Source: Lachnospiraceae bacterium
GTDB taxonomy: Bacteria; Bacillota; Clostridia; Lachnospirales; Lachnospiraceae
Length of the DNA stretch: 64,000 bases
NCBI GenBank assembly: GCA_017476665.1
Contig: JAFUZJ010000012.1
Coordinates: forward strand, 1 to 64,000
Reading direction: 5' to 3'
The position numbers and the translations under genes are program-made. The notes beneath the pieces were generated by a model. It worked only from the letters and a program-made list of their open reading frames with translations. It ran no database searches and was not told the DNA's origin. This document shows, one piece after another, positions 8,502 to 18,078 of this stretch (its first letter is position 1; each line of letters starts with the position of its first letter).

Positions 8502-9026
8502 ATGGGTTTTCTTGACAAATTGAGCGGTGTGGGAAGTGCAATCTCCAGCAAGGGACAGGAGGCTGCAAACAAGGCAAAAGAGATGAGCGGTGTTTCTTCC
8601 CTTAAGGGTAAGATCTCTACAGCTGAGGGCAGCATTCGTGTAGTTTATGCGGAATTGGGCGAGAAGATGTTTGAGGAGAAAGGTGAGTGGGTAGCTGAGA
8701 ATTTTCCTGAGCTTGCGGAAAAGGTAAATGAGCTGAAGGCAAACATTGAGCAGTATAATCAGGATATTGAGAATTTGAAGCAGGCTACGGCCGATGCAAA
8801 TGCAAAGCTGCAGGAGGAAGAGAAGGCTCGTAAAGCGGCAGCAGCGCAGCTGGCGGCTGAGAAGGCAGCAGCGAAGGCAGCAGAGGCAGAGGCAGCAGCG
8901 GCAGCGAAGGCGGCAGAGGCTGAGAGTGTTGTAGCAGATGTAGCTGATGCGGCAGACGCAGCTGCTGAAGCAGTGGAAGATGCAGCGGAAGCGGTTGTAG
9001 AGGCTGCTGAGGATGTAGTAGAATAG
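8502..9026 (+). CDS. Ala-rich coiled-coil protein of unknown function
   Basis: A 174-residue cytoplasmic protein without signal peptide or membrane segment. The N-terminal 30 residues (MGFLDKLSGVGSAISSKGQE) resemble the amphipathic start of small zinc-ribbon or phage-shock-like proteins, but no metal ligands follow. Residues ~60-115 form a coiled coil with regular heptads. Residues ~115-174 are almost only Ala, Glu, Lys, Asp and Val, and would form one long acidic helix. It is a single-gene unit with AGGAGG eight bases before the start and a strong terminator after it. No function can be named. Confidence 0.75.
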   Translation: MGFLDKLSGVGSAISSKGQEAANKAKEMSGVSSLKGKISTAEGSIRVVYAELGEKMFEEKGEWVAENFPELAEKVNELKANIEQYNQDIENLKQATADANAKLQEEEKARKAAAAQLAAEKAAAKAAEAEAAAAAKAAEAESVVADVADAADAAAEAVEDAAEAVVEAAEDVVE

Positions 9027-9049
9027 ATTGGTTGTTGTTAGTACAATAC

Positions 9050-9094
9050 AAAACCCCGATGCAGTGATGAGATAAATGCATCGGGGTTTTCTTG
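9050..9094. terminator. Bidirectional terminator between convergent genes
   Basis: A 14-bp perfect inverted repeat (9050-9063 with 9077-9090, AAAACCCCGATGCA/TGCATCGGGGTTTT) has A and T tracts on both sides. It can end both the coiled-coil gene (+) and trpB2 (-). Confidence 0.85.
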
Positions 9095-9129
9095 TTTCAA
9101 AAAAAACACATGCGATATTTATGGAAGCT

Positions 9130-10500
9130 TTAAACGTCTACTTTCGGCAGCTGGGCGATGGATTTCTGCAGATCCTCATCTGTAGGGATGTAATCGCTCA
9201 TCTCGTTGTCGTTGAACTTCTGGTAAGCCACCATATCGAAGTAGCCGGTGCCGGTGAGACCGAAAACGATGTTTTTCTCCTCGCCGGTCTCTTTGCATTT
9301 CAGCGCCTCATCGATGGCGACGCGGATTGCGTGACTGGATTCAGGCGCAGGCAGGATTCCTTCCACTCTCGCGAAGGTGGTGGCTGCCTCGAAGACCTTG
9401 GTCTGTTCCACACTTCTTGCCTTCAGCAGTCCCTGGTCGTAAAGCTCGGAAACCACACTGCTCATGCCGTGATAGCGCAGACCGCCGGCATGGTTGGCGG
9501 AAGGGATGAAACCGCTGCCCAGGGTGTACATCTTGGCGAGAGGGCATACTTTACCGGTGTCGCAGAAATCATAAGCGTAAACGCCTCGTGTCAGGCTCGG
9601 GCAGGAGGCAGGCTCTACGGCAATGATCTCATACTGATTATCGCCGCGCAGCATTTCGCCTGCGAAAGGAGAGATCAGACCGCCCAGATTGGAACCGCCG
9701 CCGGCGCAGCCGATGATCATGTCGGCCTTGATGCCATATTTGTCCAAAGCGGCTTTGGTCTCCAGGCCGATTACGGACTGATGGAGCAGTACCTGGGAGA
9801 GCACGGAACCCAGCACATAGCGGTATCCCTCCTGGGATACGGCGGCCTCCACTGCCTCGGAGATCGCGCAGCCCAGACTTCCGGTGGTGCCGGGGAATTC
9901 TGCGTTGATCCTGCGTCCGACCTCAGTGTTCATGGAGGGAGACGGGGTCACCTGTGCGCCGTAGGTACGCATCACCTCGCGGCGGAAGGGTTTCTGCTCG
10001 TAGGAAACCTTTACCATGTAGACCTGGCAGTCCAGATCAAAGTAGGAACATGCCATGGAGAGGGCGGTGCCCCACTGTCCGGCGCCGGTCTCTGTGGTTA
10101 CGCCCTTCAGACCCTGCTTTTTCGCATAATAGGCCTGAGCAATGGCAGAGTTCAGCTTATGGCTGCCGGAGGTATTGTTTCCCTCAAATTTGTAATAGAT
10201 ATGCGCGGGGGTGTCCAGCTTTTTCTCCAGACAGTAAGCGCGCACCAGAGGGGAGGGACGGTACATTTTGTAGAAGTCCCGGATTTCCGTGGGAATATCA
10301 AAATAAGGGGTGGTATCATCCAGCTCCTGTTTGGCCAGCTCTTCACAGAAGATGCCGGAGAGCTCTTCTAAAGTGACAGGCTTCAGGGTCCCGGGATTCA
10401 GGATGGGCGCCGGCTTTTTCTTCATGTCGGCGCGGACATTGTACCACTGCCTGGGCATTTCGGATTCTTCCAGATAGATTTTGTAAGGGATGTTGCTCAT
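9130..10500 (-). CDS. trpB: Tryptophan synthase beta chain, TrpB2 type
   Basis: A 456-residue PLP enzyme that makes L-tryptophan from indole and serine (the TrpB2 branch may also use phosphoserine). The length and the N-terminal block (PRQWYNVRADMKKKP, then YRPSPLVRAYCLEKKL) are those of TrpB2 rather than the ~400-residue TrpB1. The PLP lysine lies in GNNTSGSHKLNSAIAQ; the TGAGQWG substrate loop and the phosphate cradle GCAGGGSN follow. No trpA or other trp gene is in the window, as is usual for TrpB2, so it may salvage free indole. A GGAGG stands seven bases before the start. Confidence 0.92.
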   Translation of the reverse strand: MSNIPYKIYLEESEMPRQWYNVRADMKKKPAPILNPGTLKPVTLEELSGIFCEELAKQELDDTTPYFDIPTEIRDFYKMYRPSPLVRAYCLEKKLDTPAHIYYKFEGNNTSGSHKLNSAIAQAYYAKKQGLKGVTTETGAGQWGTALSMACSYFDLDCQVYMVKVSYEQKPFRREVMRTYGAQVTPSPSMNTEVGRRINAEFPGTTGSLGCAISEAVEAAVSQEGYRYVLGSVLSQVLLHQSVIGLETKAALDKYGIKADMIIGCAGGGSNLGGLISPFAGEMLRGDNQYEIIAVEPASCPSLTRGVYAYDFCDTGKVCPLAKMYTLGSGFIPSANHAGGLRYHGMSSVVSELYDQGLLKARSVEQTKVFEAATTFARVEGILPAPESSHAIRVAIDEALKCKETGEEKNIVFGLTGTGYFDMVAYQKFNDNEMSDYIPTDEDLQKSIAQLPKVDV

Positions 10501-10554
10501 AGATAACCTCCATGTTTCATGATTTGTGTGTAAAGACCGTTATATAGCAAAAAT

Positions 10555-10583
10555 ATTATAATACAAGAATGAATCAGGAGCAA
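10555..10583 (-). promoter_or_regulatory. Candidate sigma-A promoter of trpB2
   Basis: On the minus strand TTGCTC (10578-10583) and TATAAT (10555-10560) are spaced by 17 bases, 55 bases upstream of the trpB2 start. No T-box or trp attenuator was recognised in the short leader. Confidence 0.5.
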
Positions 10584-10680
10584 GTGGAATAGGGGGAGAA
10601 ATGGTGCGAATGCTGTGAAACTGAAAGGGGTATGGCTTTCTTGTTTATATTTTTTTCACATTCTCATCAATGCATTTTCA

Positions 10681-10709
10681 TTGAAAAATTTCCTCAAAAA
10701 TGATACGCT
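10681..10709 (+). promoter_or_regulatory. Candidate promoter of the moxR operon
   Basis: TTGAAA (10681-10686) and TACGCT (10704-10709) are spaced by 17 bases, about 45 bases upstream of the moxR start. Confidence 0.4.
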
Positions 10710-10754
10710 TAGATTGGTCTATGTAACGATAGCAAAAGCTGAAAGGAATCAGGC

Positions 10755-11675
10755 ATGAATAACGAATTGGAACAGATTGTGACGGAAGTCAATAAAGTGG
10801 TAAAGGGCAAGGAGCGTGTGATCCGTAAGGTGCTGGGGGCGGTGCTGGCAGGAGGACATGTGCTTTTGGAGGATATTCCCGGTGTGGGTAAGACGACACT
10901 GGCGATGGCGTTGGGAAAATCCATGGAACTGGCGTACAAGAGAATGCAGTTTACGCCGGATGTGCTGCCCAGCGATATTGTGGGATTTACTATGTATAAC
11001 AGCAAGACCCAGGAATTTGAATATAAGCCGGGAGCCATTTTCTGTAATCTGTTTCTGGCGGACGAGCTGAATCGTACCTCCTCGAAGACACAGTCGGCGC
11101 TTTTGGAGGTGATGGAGGAGGCAAAGGTGACGGTGGACGGCGTATCCTATGCGTTGCCGAAGCCATTTACAGTCATTGCCACAGAGAACCCGTTTGGTTC
11201 CTCCGGTACGCAGATGCTGCCGGAGTCGCAGTTGGACCGGTTTCTGATCTGTCTGAATATGGGCTACCCCTCTCACGAGGCGGCGGTGGACATTCTGCGC
11301 GGCAGCGCCGGGTTGGGGTTGGATCAGGTGCAGAGCGTGATCACGACAGAACGGCTGCTGGAACTGAAGCGGCAGGCGGAGACCCTGCATGTGGAAGATA
11401 ATATTTTGGAGTATATTACCAATCTGACGGAGGAGACCCGCAGAGACCCTAGAATCGCGCTAGGTGCCAGCCCCAGAGGAAGTATTGCACTGCTGAAGAT
11501 GGCACGGGCTATGGCGCTGATGCGTGGAGGGGATTATGTGATCCCGGAGGATGTGCTATCTGTGATCAATGATGTGTGGAGACACAGGATTCATCTGAAT
11601 GCGAAAGCCCGCGCAGAGGGGATGGATGTGGAACAGGTGATTCTGGATATTACGGAAAGGATACAGGCTGTTTGA
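10755..11675 (+). CDS. MoxR-family AAA+ ATPase
   Basis: A 306-residue AAA+ chaperone-like ATPase. Walker A is GVGKTT (from residue 43), and LADELNRTSSKTQSALLEVMEE supplies Walker B and the following helix. NPFGSSGTQMLPESQLDRF is the MoxR sensor-1 region and GASPRGSIALLKMARA is sensor 2. MoxR proteins assist maturation of protein complexes, often with VWA or DUF58 partners. Its stop codon overlaps the start of the DUF58 gene by one base, and a transglutaminase gene follows, a conserved three-gene arrangement in many bacteria. Its client here is unknown. Confidence 0.9.
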   Translation: MNNELEQIVTEVNKVVKGKERVIRKVLGAVLAGGHVLLEDIPGVGKTTLAMALGKSMELAYKRMQFTPDVLPSDIVGFTMYNSKTQEFEYKPGAIFCNLFLADELNRTSSKTQSALLEVMEEAKVTVDGVSYALPKPFTVIATENPFGSSGTQMLPESQLDRFLICLNMGYPSHEAAVDILRGSAGLGLDQVQSVITTERLLELKRQAETLHVEDNILEYITNLTEETRRDPRIALGASPRGSIALLKMARAMALMRGGDYVIPEDVLSVINDVWRHRIHLNAKARAEGMDVEQVILDITERIQAV

Positions 11676-12715
11676 TGGATCGTCTAAAAGAAATAAGATT
11701 GCGCCCAAGTATTTTGGGATGGATCCGATTTGGGGTCCTGTTTGGATTGGCGTTTCTCAGCTGGTGGTTTTTCAGAAGTTATCTGCTTTTAATGGCGTTG
11801 ATCCTGATGGTGGGATGTGTCGTTGCATCGGCATTTTCCCTGACGACCAGCAAGGATCTGATCAAAGCGGAAACCGTGATCCCGCAGGGAAGAGTGGGGA
11901 GGGGAGCAGATTTTCCCTTTTTGATCCGGATACGGAATCCGCGGAGATTTTTTGGGTTTAGTGCGGATCTGACTTACAGTTGGGGGAACGTCTTTACGGA
12001 TTATTTTCAGGAGAAAAAAGTGCGGCTGTGGCTGGCGCCGGTGAAGGGCTGCGAGATCAGACAGTCATTGGAGAGTCAGTATGCGGGTCGGATTGAAACT
12101 AAGATTCTCTCTTGTGTGGTTTATGATATGTTTCATTTGTTTTATCTGGAGGGGTGTACGGTCAGAGACAGTGGCGTGGTAGCTTATCCAATGCCGACAG
12201 TTGCTCCGGATGAAGAAATCTACAGTTGTGTGGAAGGTTTCCCAAAGGAAGACGAAAGCAAACAGCGGGGAACGGAATACAATCCGGATTATGAGATCAG
12301 AGAGTATATACCAGGAGATGAACTGAAAAATATTCATTGGAAGCTCACGGCAAAGCAGAATAAACTGATGGTGCGTGAGAGGCTGAAATCCGGAAAGCAA
12401 AAGATCAATCTGTTATTGCCGCTGACGGATCGTAAGCAGGAGAATGATGAATTGATGGATGCACTTTCTTACCTGGGACAGCTTTTTTTGGAGAAAGAGT
12501 ATCCGGTGCAATTGTACTGGTCAGGAACGGGGAAAGAATTGCAGAGCCGCTATATTGCGGAACTTGGAGAGTTAGAGGCTGCATTGGGGCAGATCCTGAG
12601 CGGAAACGGTAAGAGGCAGCCGGGAAGTGCAAGAGAGCAGATGGAGATGGAGCACCCCGGAGAGAGTTACGTGTTGGTGCAGGCAGGAGCATATAAAGGT
12701 GCGTATATTCGGTAA
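11675..12715 (+). CDS. DUF58 domain membrane-anchored protein
   Basis: A 346-residue protein starting at the ATG that overlaps the moxR stop (TGATG). Two hydrophobic segments occupy residues ~15-60 (FGVLFGLAFLSWWFF and LLMALILMVGCVVA). A beta-rich middle part follows. The diagnostic DUF58 signature YEIREYIPGDELKNIHWK is at ~residues 208-226, where the family has (D)xREYxxGDxxxxIxWxxSA, here with LTAKQ. DUF58 proteins are VWA-related and act with MoxR. Between signature and C-terminus the VWA-like part is short. Confidence 0.85.
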   Translation: MDRLKEIRLRPSILGWIRFGVLFGLAFLSWWFFRSYLLLMALILMVGCVVASAFSLTTSKDLIKAETVIPQGRVGRGADFPFLIRIRNPRRFFGFSADLTYSWGNVFTDYFQEKKVRLWLAPVKGCEIRQSLESQYAGRIETKILSCVVYDMFHLFYLEGCTVRDSGVVAYPMPTVAPDEEIYSCVEGFPKEDESKQRGTEYNPDYEIREYIPGDELKNIHWKLTAKQNKLMVRERLKSGKQKINLLLPLTDRKQENDELMDALSYLGQLFLEKEYPVQLYWSGTGKELQSRYIAELGELEAALGQILSGNGKRQPGSAREQMEMEHPGESYVLVQAGAYKGAYIR

Positions 12716-14936
12716 AATATTTTTCGAAAAAAAGAAGGTAACAGAAGAATTGGTGTTGCGGCAAAATGAGCCGGAGCATTCTTTTGATGCGTTTGCGGCA
12801 TTGGCAAAGACTTTGCTGCTTTTTTTGATTGTGCATGGGGCGGTCGGAGGTTTTTTGTCTGCTTATGAGATGGAATACAATAAGGGCATTTGCATGTTGC
12901 TCATTTTCTTTTTTGCCCTGTTTTTGAGTGTAGTTTATGAGACCGGAAAGAAATGGCTGATGAATCTGGTCAATGTGTTTGTGCTGGTGGCATATTTTTA
13001 TATTGCGATTTCGAATTATTGGGTCATCAACAGTGGTTACTATGCCATTATGAACAGAATTCTGGAGGTGGCGCGAGAGTATCTGAATATTGCCAACGGT
13101 ACAGATTATGCCCTGATGGTGGAAGATGAGTATACGGCTGTTTCTGTGTTTGTACTCTTTATCAGTATGGTAGGGTGCATTCTGCTGAATATTCATATGC
13201 AGAATAAAGCCAGTCTGACAAAGGTATTGATTCTGACATTTTCACCGTTTATTTTCCCTTTTTATTTTGGCAAGACTCCGGAATTGATCTATATCTTGTT
13301 TTTATTGACCGGTTACTCTGCTGTGGCAGCTTTGCACGGAACAGGGGTAAAAGAGCATTTATCCGGACAGATGCGGTATGTTTTGCCAGTAATGGCGGTT
13401 TTTGCGATGCTCCTGATACGCGTGGCTTCTTTTTTGATTCCTCAGGGAATTTATGAAACGAGTGTGCCGGAAAACAAGTATAAGGGAGAGACGGAAAAGA
13501 CGGCGGCAGCTTTTGCTCAGTTCGGTATGCTGGCATTGTTCCAGGGACAGACAACCGGAGGAGGAGTCAGCGGAGGAGTTTTGAGTCAGGGGACAACAGG
13601 TCCGATGGCGGATTATGAGACGGACTTGATTGTACGCTATACACCTTACAGTTTACAGTCGGTCTATCTAAAGGCTTTTACCGGCAAGAATTATGAAGGC
13701 GACAAATGGAGCAGAGCGGGAGATGGTTTGCCCGGAGACGGATTGATGACGGGAACTGTACAGGCCAGAAAAGATGCATACGGGCAGACCCCGGAGCAAC
13801 AGGGCAGAGGTATCATGGAAATAGAAAATGTAGGAGCCTCGGAGTTGTATGAGTACCGACCCTACTATGCAGATGAGAGTGCGACTGTGAAAGAGGGAAA
13901 TAAAGCAACTTATACATATTATCCATCAGGCGGGATGGTTACGATTCCGTCACAGGAGATAGATACTGCTTATTTGACGGTGCCGGACAGATGTCTGGCA
14001 GCGGTAAGGTATGCATGTGAGGAAGGTGGATTTGAGGGAACGCCGGAAGAGATTGCAAATCAGATAGTAGCGTACTTTCAGGAAAATTTTTCTTATACGC
14101 TGCGGCCGGCGTACAATTACAGAAACCATGATTACATTACATTTTTCCTTTTAGAGAGCAGAAGAGGATATTGCGCTCATTTTGCTTCTGCAGCGACTAT
14201 GTTGTTCCGATATATGGGAATTCCTGCCCGGTACGTGGAAGGGTATGCTTTTTCTTACTATGATGTAGTAGATGCAGGAGAATTGGTGGAAGGTGCGGAA
14301 TTTAAAGATTATTATGACGGATTTATGCCGTTCGGTGAAACCGCGCTGGTAGAATTGGAAGTTTCGGATGCCAGAGCACATGGTTGGGTGGAAATCTATC
14401 TTGCAGGGCGCGGTTGGATCGTGGTGGATCCTACACCTGCGTCGACAGAGCAGGAGACGACTTCCTTCTGGGAAGCGTTCATGAATAATAATGCCGATGA
14501 CAATGGCGGTAATCAGGTGAATCTGGGAATGGACACGATTGGGACCTATCTGGAAACAGCGCTTGGAGGTTTTAGCTATGTGCTGGTCGTAGGGGGTGTG
14601 GCTGTTCTTTTGGTCATGGGAGTCGGGGCTGCCAGGCGGATCCAAAAGGAGCGCGCGCTTCCTCTGCGGCAGCAGGTGCATCTGGAATATGGAAAATTAA
14701 AAGCAGATTTGTCCAAGAAATATAAGGGATTTGCGGTGTACCGTACCGTGAAGGAACAGTTGGATTTTGTGCGGGAGCATTATGGCGCGGAGATTTCGGA
14801 TGCTGAAGAGCAGGCTCTCTACCACGCTTTTTTTGGCGCGGAAGAGGAGAGCGGTTATGAGGAGACCCTATCCATGGTAAAAGCACTCCGCAAGGTCTGC
14901 AGGGGCCGTGCAAAACAAAGGACAGGAAGCATATAG
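12699..14936 (+). CDS. Membrane protein with extracytoplasmic transglutaminase-like domain
   Basis: A 745-residue protein (TgpA-like architecture). N-terminal residues up to ~260 form several membrane helices, and an external region follows. The transglutaminase/cysteine-protease core has Cys492 in RRGYCAHFASAATMLFRYMG, His561 in ARAHGWVEIYL and Asp577 in VVDPTP, a complete catalytic triad. A further membrane helix at ~620-640 and a cytoplasmic C-terminal domain (DUF4129-like position) end it. I prefer the GTG at 12699 with AGGAG upstream, overlapping the DUF58 gene by 17 bases; an upstream in-frame ATG would lie deep in that gene. It is the third gene of the MoxR operon. Confidence 0.85.
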   Translation: MRIFGKIFFEKKKVTEELVLRQNEPEHSFDAFAALAKTLLLFLIVHGAVGGFLSAYEMEYNKGICMLLIFFFALFLSVVYETGKKWLMNLVNVFVLVAYFYIAISNYWVINSGYYAIMNRILEVAREYLNIANGTDYALMVEDEYTAVSVFVLFISMVGCILLNIHMQNKASLTKVLILTFSPFIFPFYFGKTPELIYILFLLTGYSAVAALHGTGVKEHLSGQMRYVLPVMAVFAMLLIRVASFLIPQGIYETSVPENKYKGETEKTAAAFAQFGMLALFQGQTTGGGVSGGVLSQGTTGPMADYETDLIVRYTPYSLQSVYLKAFTGKNYEGDKWSRAGDGLPGDGLMTGTVQARKDAYGQTPEQQGRGIMEIENVGASELYEYRPYYADESATVKEGNKATYTYYPSGGMVTIPSQEIDTAYLTVPDRCLAAVRYACEEGGFEGTPEEIANQIVAYFQENFSYTLRPAYNYRNHDYITFFLLESRRGYCAHFASAATMLFRYMGIPARYVEGYAFSYYDVVDAGELVEGAEFKDYYDGFMPFGETALVELEVSDARAHGWVEIYLAGRGWIVVDPTPASTEQETTSFWEAFMNNNADDNGGNQVNLGMDTIGTYLETALGGFSYVLVVGGVAVLLVMGVGAARRIQKERALPLRQQVHLEYGKLKADLSKKYKGFAVYRTVKEQLDFVREHYGAEISDAEEQALYHAFFGAEEESGYEETLSMVKALRKVCRGRAKQRTGSI

Positions 14937-14964
14937 GCGCTTATCGGGAAAGGAGGCGGCAGGT

Positions 14965-16443
14965 ATGTTGTATATCGGCATTGATCTGGGAACCTCTGCA
15001 GTGAAGCTGCTCTTAATGGATTCTCAGGGAAAGATGAAAAAGATTGTGTCAAGAGAGTATCCGATCTATTTCCCACAGCCCGGGTGGTCAGAGCAGAATC
15101 CGGAGGATTGGTGGATACAGACAATAGATGGTTTGCAGGAGCTGCTGGCAGATGCAGACAGAGAACAGGTGGCAGGCATCAGCTTCGGAGGACAGATGCA
15201 TGGACTCGTCATTCTGGATGCGGAGGATCAGGTGATCCGACCGGCGATCCTGTGGAATGACGGGAGAACGCAGAAGGAATGCGATTACCTCAATCAGGTG
15301 ATTGGCCGAGCGAAACTTTCTGAATATACGGCCAACATTGCTTTTGCCGGTTTTACGGCACCGAAGCTCTTGTGGCTGCGCAACAATGAACCGGAGCATT
15401 TTGCCGGAATTGCAAAGATCATGCTGCCAAAGGATTATCTGGCGTACCGCCTTACAGGCATTCACTGTACGGATGTATCCGATGCGTCGGGGATGCTTTT
15501 GTTTGATGTGAAGAATCGCTGCTGGTCGAAGGAAATGTGTGAAATCTGCGGTGTGCGGGAGAATCAGCTGGCGAAGTGCTATGAAAGCTACGAGAAGGTT
15601 GGGTATGTGTTACCGGAGATTGCACAGAAGCTTGGAATCCCCGAGACCTGTATTGTGGCGGCGGGAGCCGGTGATAATGCCGCTGCGGCGGTGGGAACAG
15701 GGACCGTAGGAGGCGGCTCCTGCAATATTTCGTTGGGCACCAGCGGGACGGTTTTCATCTCCGCCCGAAATTTTGGTGTGGATTCTCACAATGCACTGCA
15801 TTCCTTTGCGCATGCGGACGGAAAATATCACCTGATGGGATGCATGCTGAGTGCCGCATCCTGTAATAAATGGTGGATGGATGATGTGATAGGTGTCACA
15901 GATTATGACGGTGAGCAGGCCGGGATCCCGGAGGAGAAACTGGGGGAAAACCGGGTATTTTTTCTGCCTTATCTCATGGGAGAGCGGTCTCCGCACAATG
16001 ATCCCAATGCCAGAGGTACATTTATCGGAATGAGCATGGATACCACCCGGGCGGATATGACACAGGCTGTGCTGGAGGGAGTGGCGTTTGCGTTGCGAGA
16101 TTCTCTGGAGGTGGCAAGATCGCTGGGAGTCTGCCCGGAGCGTACGAAGATCTGCGGTGGCGGCGCGAAAAGTCCGCTTTGGAAGAAGATCATGGCCAAT
16201 GTGTTTGGTATGAAAGTGGATGTGGTGGAGACGGAGGAAGGTCCTGCCATGGGAGCTGCTATGCTGGCTGCGGTGGCCGCCGGAGAGTATGCATCTGTGG
16301 AGGAGATTGCCCGCAAATTTGTGCGGGTCACAGATACCGTAGAGCCGGAGCAGGAACTGATAAGAAAATATAACACATGTTATTTAAAATTCAGGGAAAT
16401 CTACCCGGCCTGCAAACAGGTGTATGAGATCCTTGCAAAATAG
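14965..16443 (+). CDS. xylB: FGGY-family carbohydrate kinase, xylulokinase type
   Basis: A 492-residue sugar kinase that would phosphorylate D-xylulose or a related pentulose with ATP. The N-terminal phosphate-1 loop is YIGIDLGTSAVKLLLMD; GISFGGQMHGLVILD and PAILWNDGRT are the sugar-binding region typical of XylB. In the second domain GAGDNAAAAVGTG, SLGTSGTVF and CGGGAKSPLW are the ATP-binding blocks. Start 14965 has AAAGGAGG upstream. It is 47 bases before an isomerase-family gene, which suggests one pentose catabolic route, but no transporter or xylose isomerase is in the window, so the true substrate is open. Confidence 0.85.
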   Translation: MLYIGIDLGTSAVKLLLMDSQGKMKKIVSREYPIYFPQPGWSEQNPEDWWIQTIDGLQELLADADREQVAGISFGGQMHGLVILDAEDQVIRPAILWNDGRTQKECDYLNQVIGRAKLSEYTANIAFAGFTAPKLLWLRNNEPEHFAGIAKIMLPKDYLAYRLTGIHCTDVSDASGMLLFDVKNRCWSKEMCEICGVRENQLAKCYESYEKVGYVLPEIAQKLGIPETCIVAAGAGDNAAAAVGTGTVGGGSCNISLGTSGTVFISARNFGVDSHNALHSFAHADGKYHLMGCMLSAASCNKWWMDDVIGVTDYDGEQAGIPEEKLGENRVFFLPYLMGERSPHNDPNARGTFIGMSMDTTRADMTQAVLEGVAFALRDSLEVARSLGVCPERTKICGGGAKSPLWKKIMANVFGMKVDVVETEEGPAMGAAMLAAVAAGEYASVEEIARKFVRVTDTVEPEQELIRKYNTCYLKFREIYPACKQVYEILAK

Positions 16444-16490
16444 ATCAGAAATCAATCAAACAAAGGGGTATGCAAAAGGAGGATGGTTTT

Positions 16491-17975
16491 ATGAATAATT
16501 TACCGCAGGTAAAGTTGGGCGTGGTCGCAGTGAGCCGGGATTGTTTCCCGGAAAGTCTGTCCGTGAACAGACGGAAGGCATTGATGGACGCCTACCGGAA
16601 AAAGTACGGAGACGAGGGAGTCTATGAGTGCCCGATCTGTATTGTGGAAAGTGAAATCCATATGGTACAGGCGCTGGAGGATATCAAAAAGGCAGGCTGC
16701 AATGCTTTGTGCGTGTATCTGGGAAACTTTGGACCGGAGATCGCGGAGACTTTGCTGGCAAAGCATTTTGATGGACCGGCTATGTTCATTGCTGCTGCGG
16801 AGGAGAGCCAGAATGACCTGGTGGGCGGACGCGGGGATGCGTATTGCGGCATGCTCAATGCCAGCTATAATCTGAAGCTACGCAATGTTAAGGCTTATAT
16901 TCCGGAGTATCCAGTGGGAAATGCGGCGGAATGTGCCGAGATGCTGCACGATTTCCTGCCGATCGCAAGGGCGATCATCGGATTGGCCGATCTGAAGATC
17001 ATTTCTTTTGGGCCCAGACCGCTAAATTTCCTTGCCTGCAATGCACCGATCAAGCAGCTGTTCAATCTGGGTGTGGAGATTGAGGAAAATTCCGAACTGG
17101 ATCTGTTTGAGGCATTCAAAAAGCATGAAGGAGATGAGCGGATTCCTGCCAAAGTAAAAGAGATGGAGGAGGAGCTGGGGAAGGGCAATTTAAAGCCCGA
17201 GGTGCTGCCAAAGCTTGCCCAATATGAATTGACCCTTCTGGACTGGGTAGAGGCGCACAAAGGGTATCGAAAATATGTGGCCATTGCCGGTAAGTGCTGG
17301 CCTGCGTTCCAGACACAGTTCGGATTTGTGCCCTGCTATGTGAACAGCCGGTTGACAGGCATGGGGATTCCCGTTTCGTGCGAAGTGGATATCTACGGAG
17401 CGCTCAGTGAATTCATCGGAACCTGTGTCAGTGAAGATGCGGTCACTCTGTTGGATATCAATAATTCCGTGCCGGATGACATGTATGAAGAGTCCATTCA
17501 AGGTAAATTTGAATACACCCACAAAGATACGTTTATGGGCTTCCACTGCGGAAATACTTGCTCGAAGAAGCTTGCTTTCTGTAATATGAAGTATCAGATG
17601 ATCATGGCCAGAAATCTGCCGGAGGAGGTAACGCAGGGAACGCTGGAGGGTGATATCCTGCCGGGAGAAATCACTTTCTACCGTCTGCAATCCACCTCTG
17701 ACAACAAGCTGCGGGCCTATATCGCCCAAGGGGAGGTACTGCCTGTTGCGACCCGTTCATTCGGCAGCATCGGCGTGTTTGCGATTCCCGAAATGGGACG
17801 TTTTTACAGGCATGTATTGATCGAAAAGAATTTCCCGCATCACGGTGCGGTTGCCTTCGGTCATTTTGGAAAGGCATTGTATGAGGTGTTCAAGTATGTG
17901 GGCGTTCCGGTGGAGGATCTGGACTATAACCAGCCGAAGGGCGCGCGGTATCCCACAGAGAATCCGTTTGCATAA
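16491..17975 (+). CDS. L-fucose/L-arabinose isomerase family protein
   Basis: A 494-residue protein of the fucose/arabinose isomerase fold. The N-terminal part (LGVVAVSRDCFPESLSVNRR) and VYLGNFGPEIAETLLAKHF match this family, as do CWPAFQTQFGFVPCYVNSRL with CEVDIYGALSEF and GFHCGNTCSKKL. Acidic and His residues that could hold the metal are present (for example CEVDIYG and FHCGN). The ATG at 16491 has AGGAGG nearby, whereas the in-frame upstream ATG at 16470 does not. Together with the kinase upstream it could convert an aldose to a ketose for phosphorylation. The natural sugar is not evident and the proteins of this subfamily are poorly characterised. Confidence 0.75.
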   Translation: MNNLPQVKLGVVAVSRDCFPESLSVNRRKALMDAYRKKYGDEGVYECPICIVESEIHMVQALEDIKKAGCNALCVYLGNFGPEIAETLLAKHFDGPAMFIAAAEESQNDLVGGRGDAYCGMLNASYNLKLRNVKAYIPEYPVGNAAECAEMLHDFLPIARAIIGLADLKIISFGPRPLNFLACNAPIKQLFNLGVEIEENSELDLFEAFKKHEGDERIPAKVKEMEEELGKGNLKPEVLPKLAQYELTLLDWVEAHKGYRKYVAIAGKCWPAFQTQFGFVPCYVNSRLTGMGIPVSCEVDIYGALSEFIGTCVSEDAVTLLDINNSVPDDMYEESIQGKFEYTHKDTFMGFHCGNTCSKKLAFCNMKYQMIMARNLPEEVTQGTLEGDILPGEITFYRLQSTSDNKLRAYIAQGEVLPVATRSFGSIGVFAIPEMGRFYRHVLIEKNFPHHGAVAFGHFGKALYEVFKYVGVPVEDLDYNQPKGARYPTENPFA

Positions 17976-18013
17976 AATAGTTTCATAAAAAGTTTCGTAA
18001 GAAAGTCAAAAAT

Positions 18014-18055
18014 AGGATCGCATTCCAAGCCAAGGGAGTGCGGTCCTGTTTTCAT
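18014..18055 (+). terminator. Terminator after the kinase-isomerase pair
   Basis: AGGATCGCATTCC (18014-18026) pairs with GGGAGTGCGGTCCT (18034-18047) through G-C, A-T and two G-T pairs, followed by a short T tract (GTTTTC). Confidence 0.7.
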
Positions 18056-18078
18056 GCAAAAAATATTTATTTTGACTA

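Noticed and set aside
8820..9015. Repetitive GCAGCAGCG-like stretch considered as a tandem DNA repeat
   Set aside because: It is codon-level repetition for the Ala/Glu-rich helix of the coiled-coil protein, without a fixed repeat unit.
9076..10371. A 431-codon plus-strand frame opposite trpB2
   Set aside because: It is the antisense shadow of a well-conserved gene in codon-position register; the translation is rich in Gly/His/Val without any domain sense, and there is no ribosome binding site.
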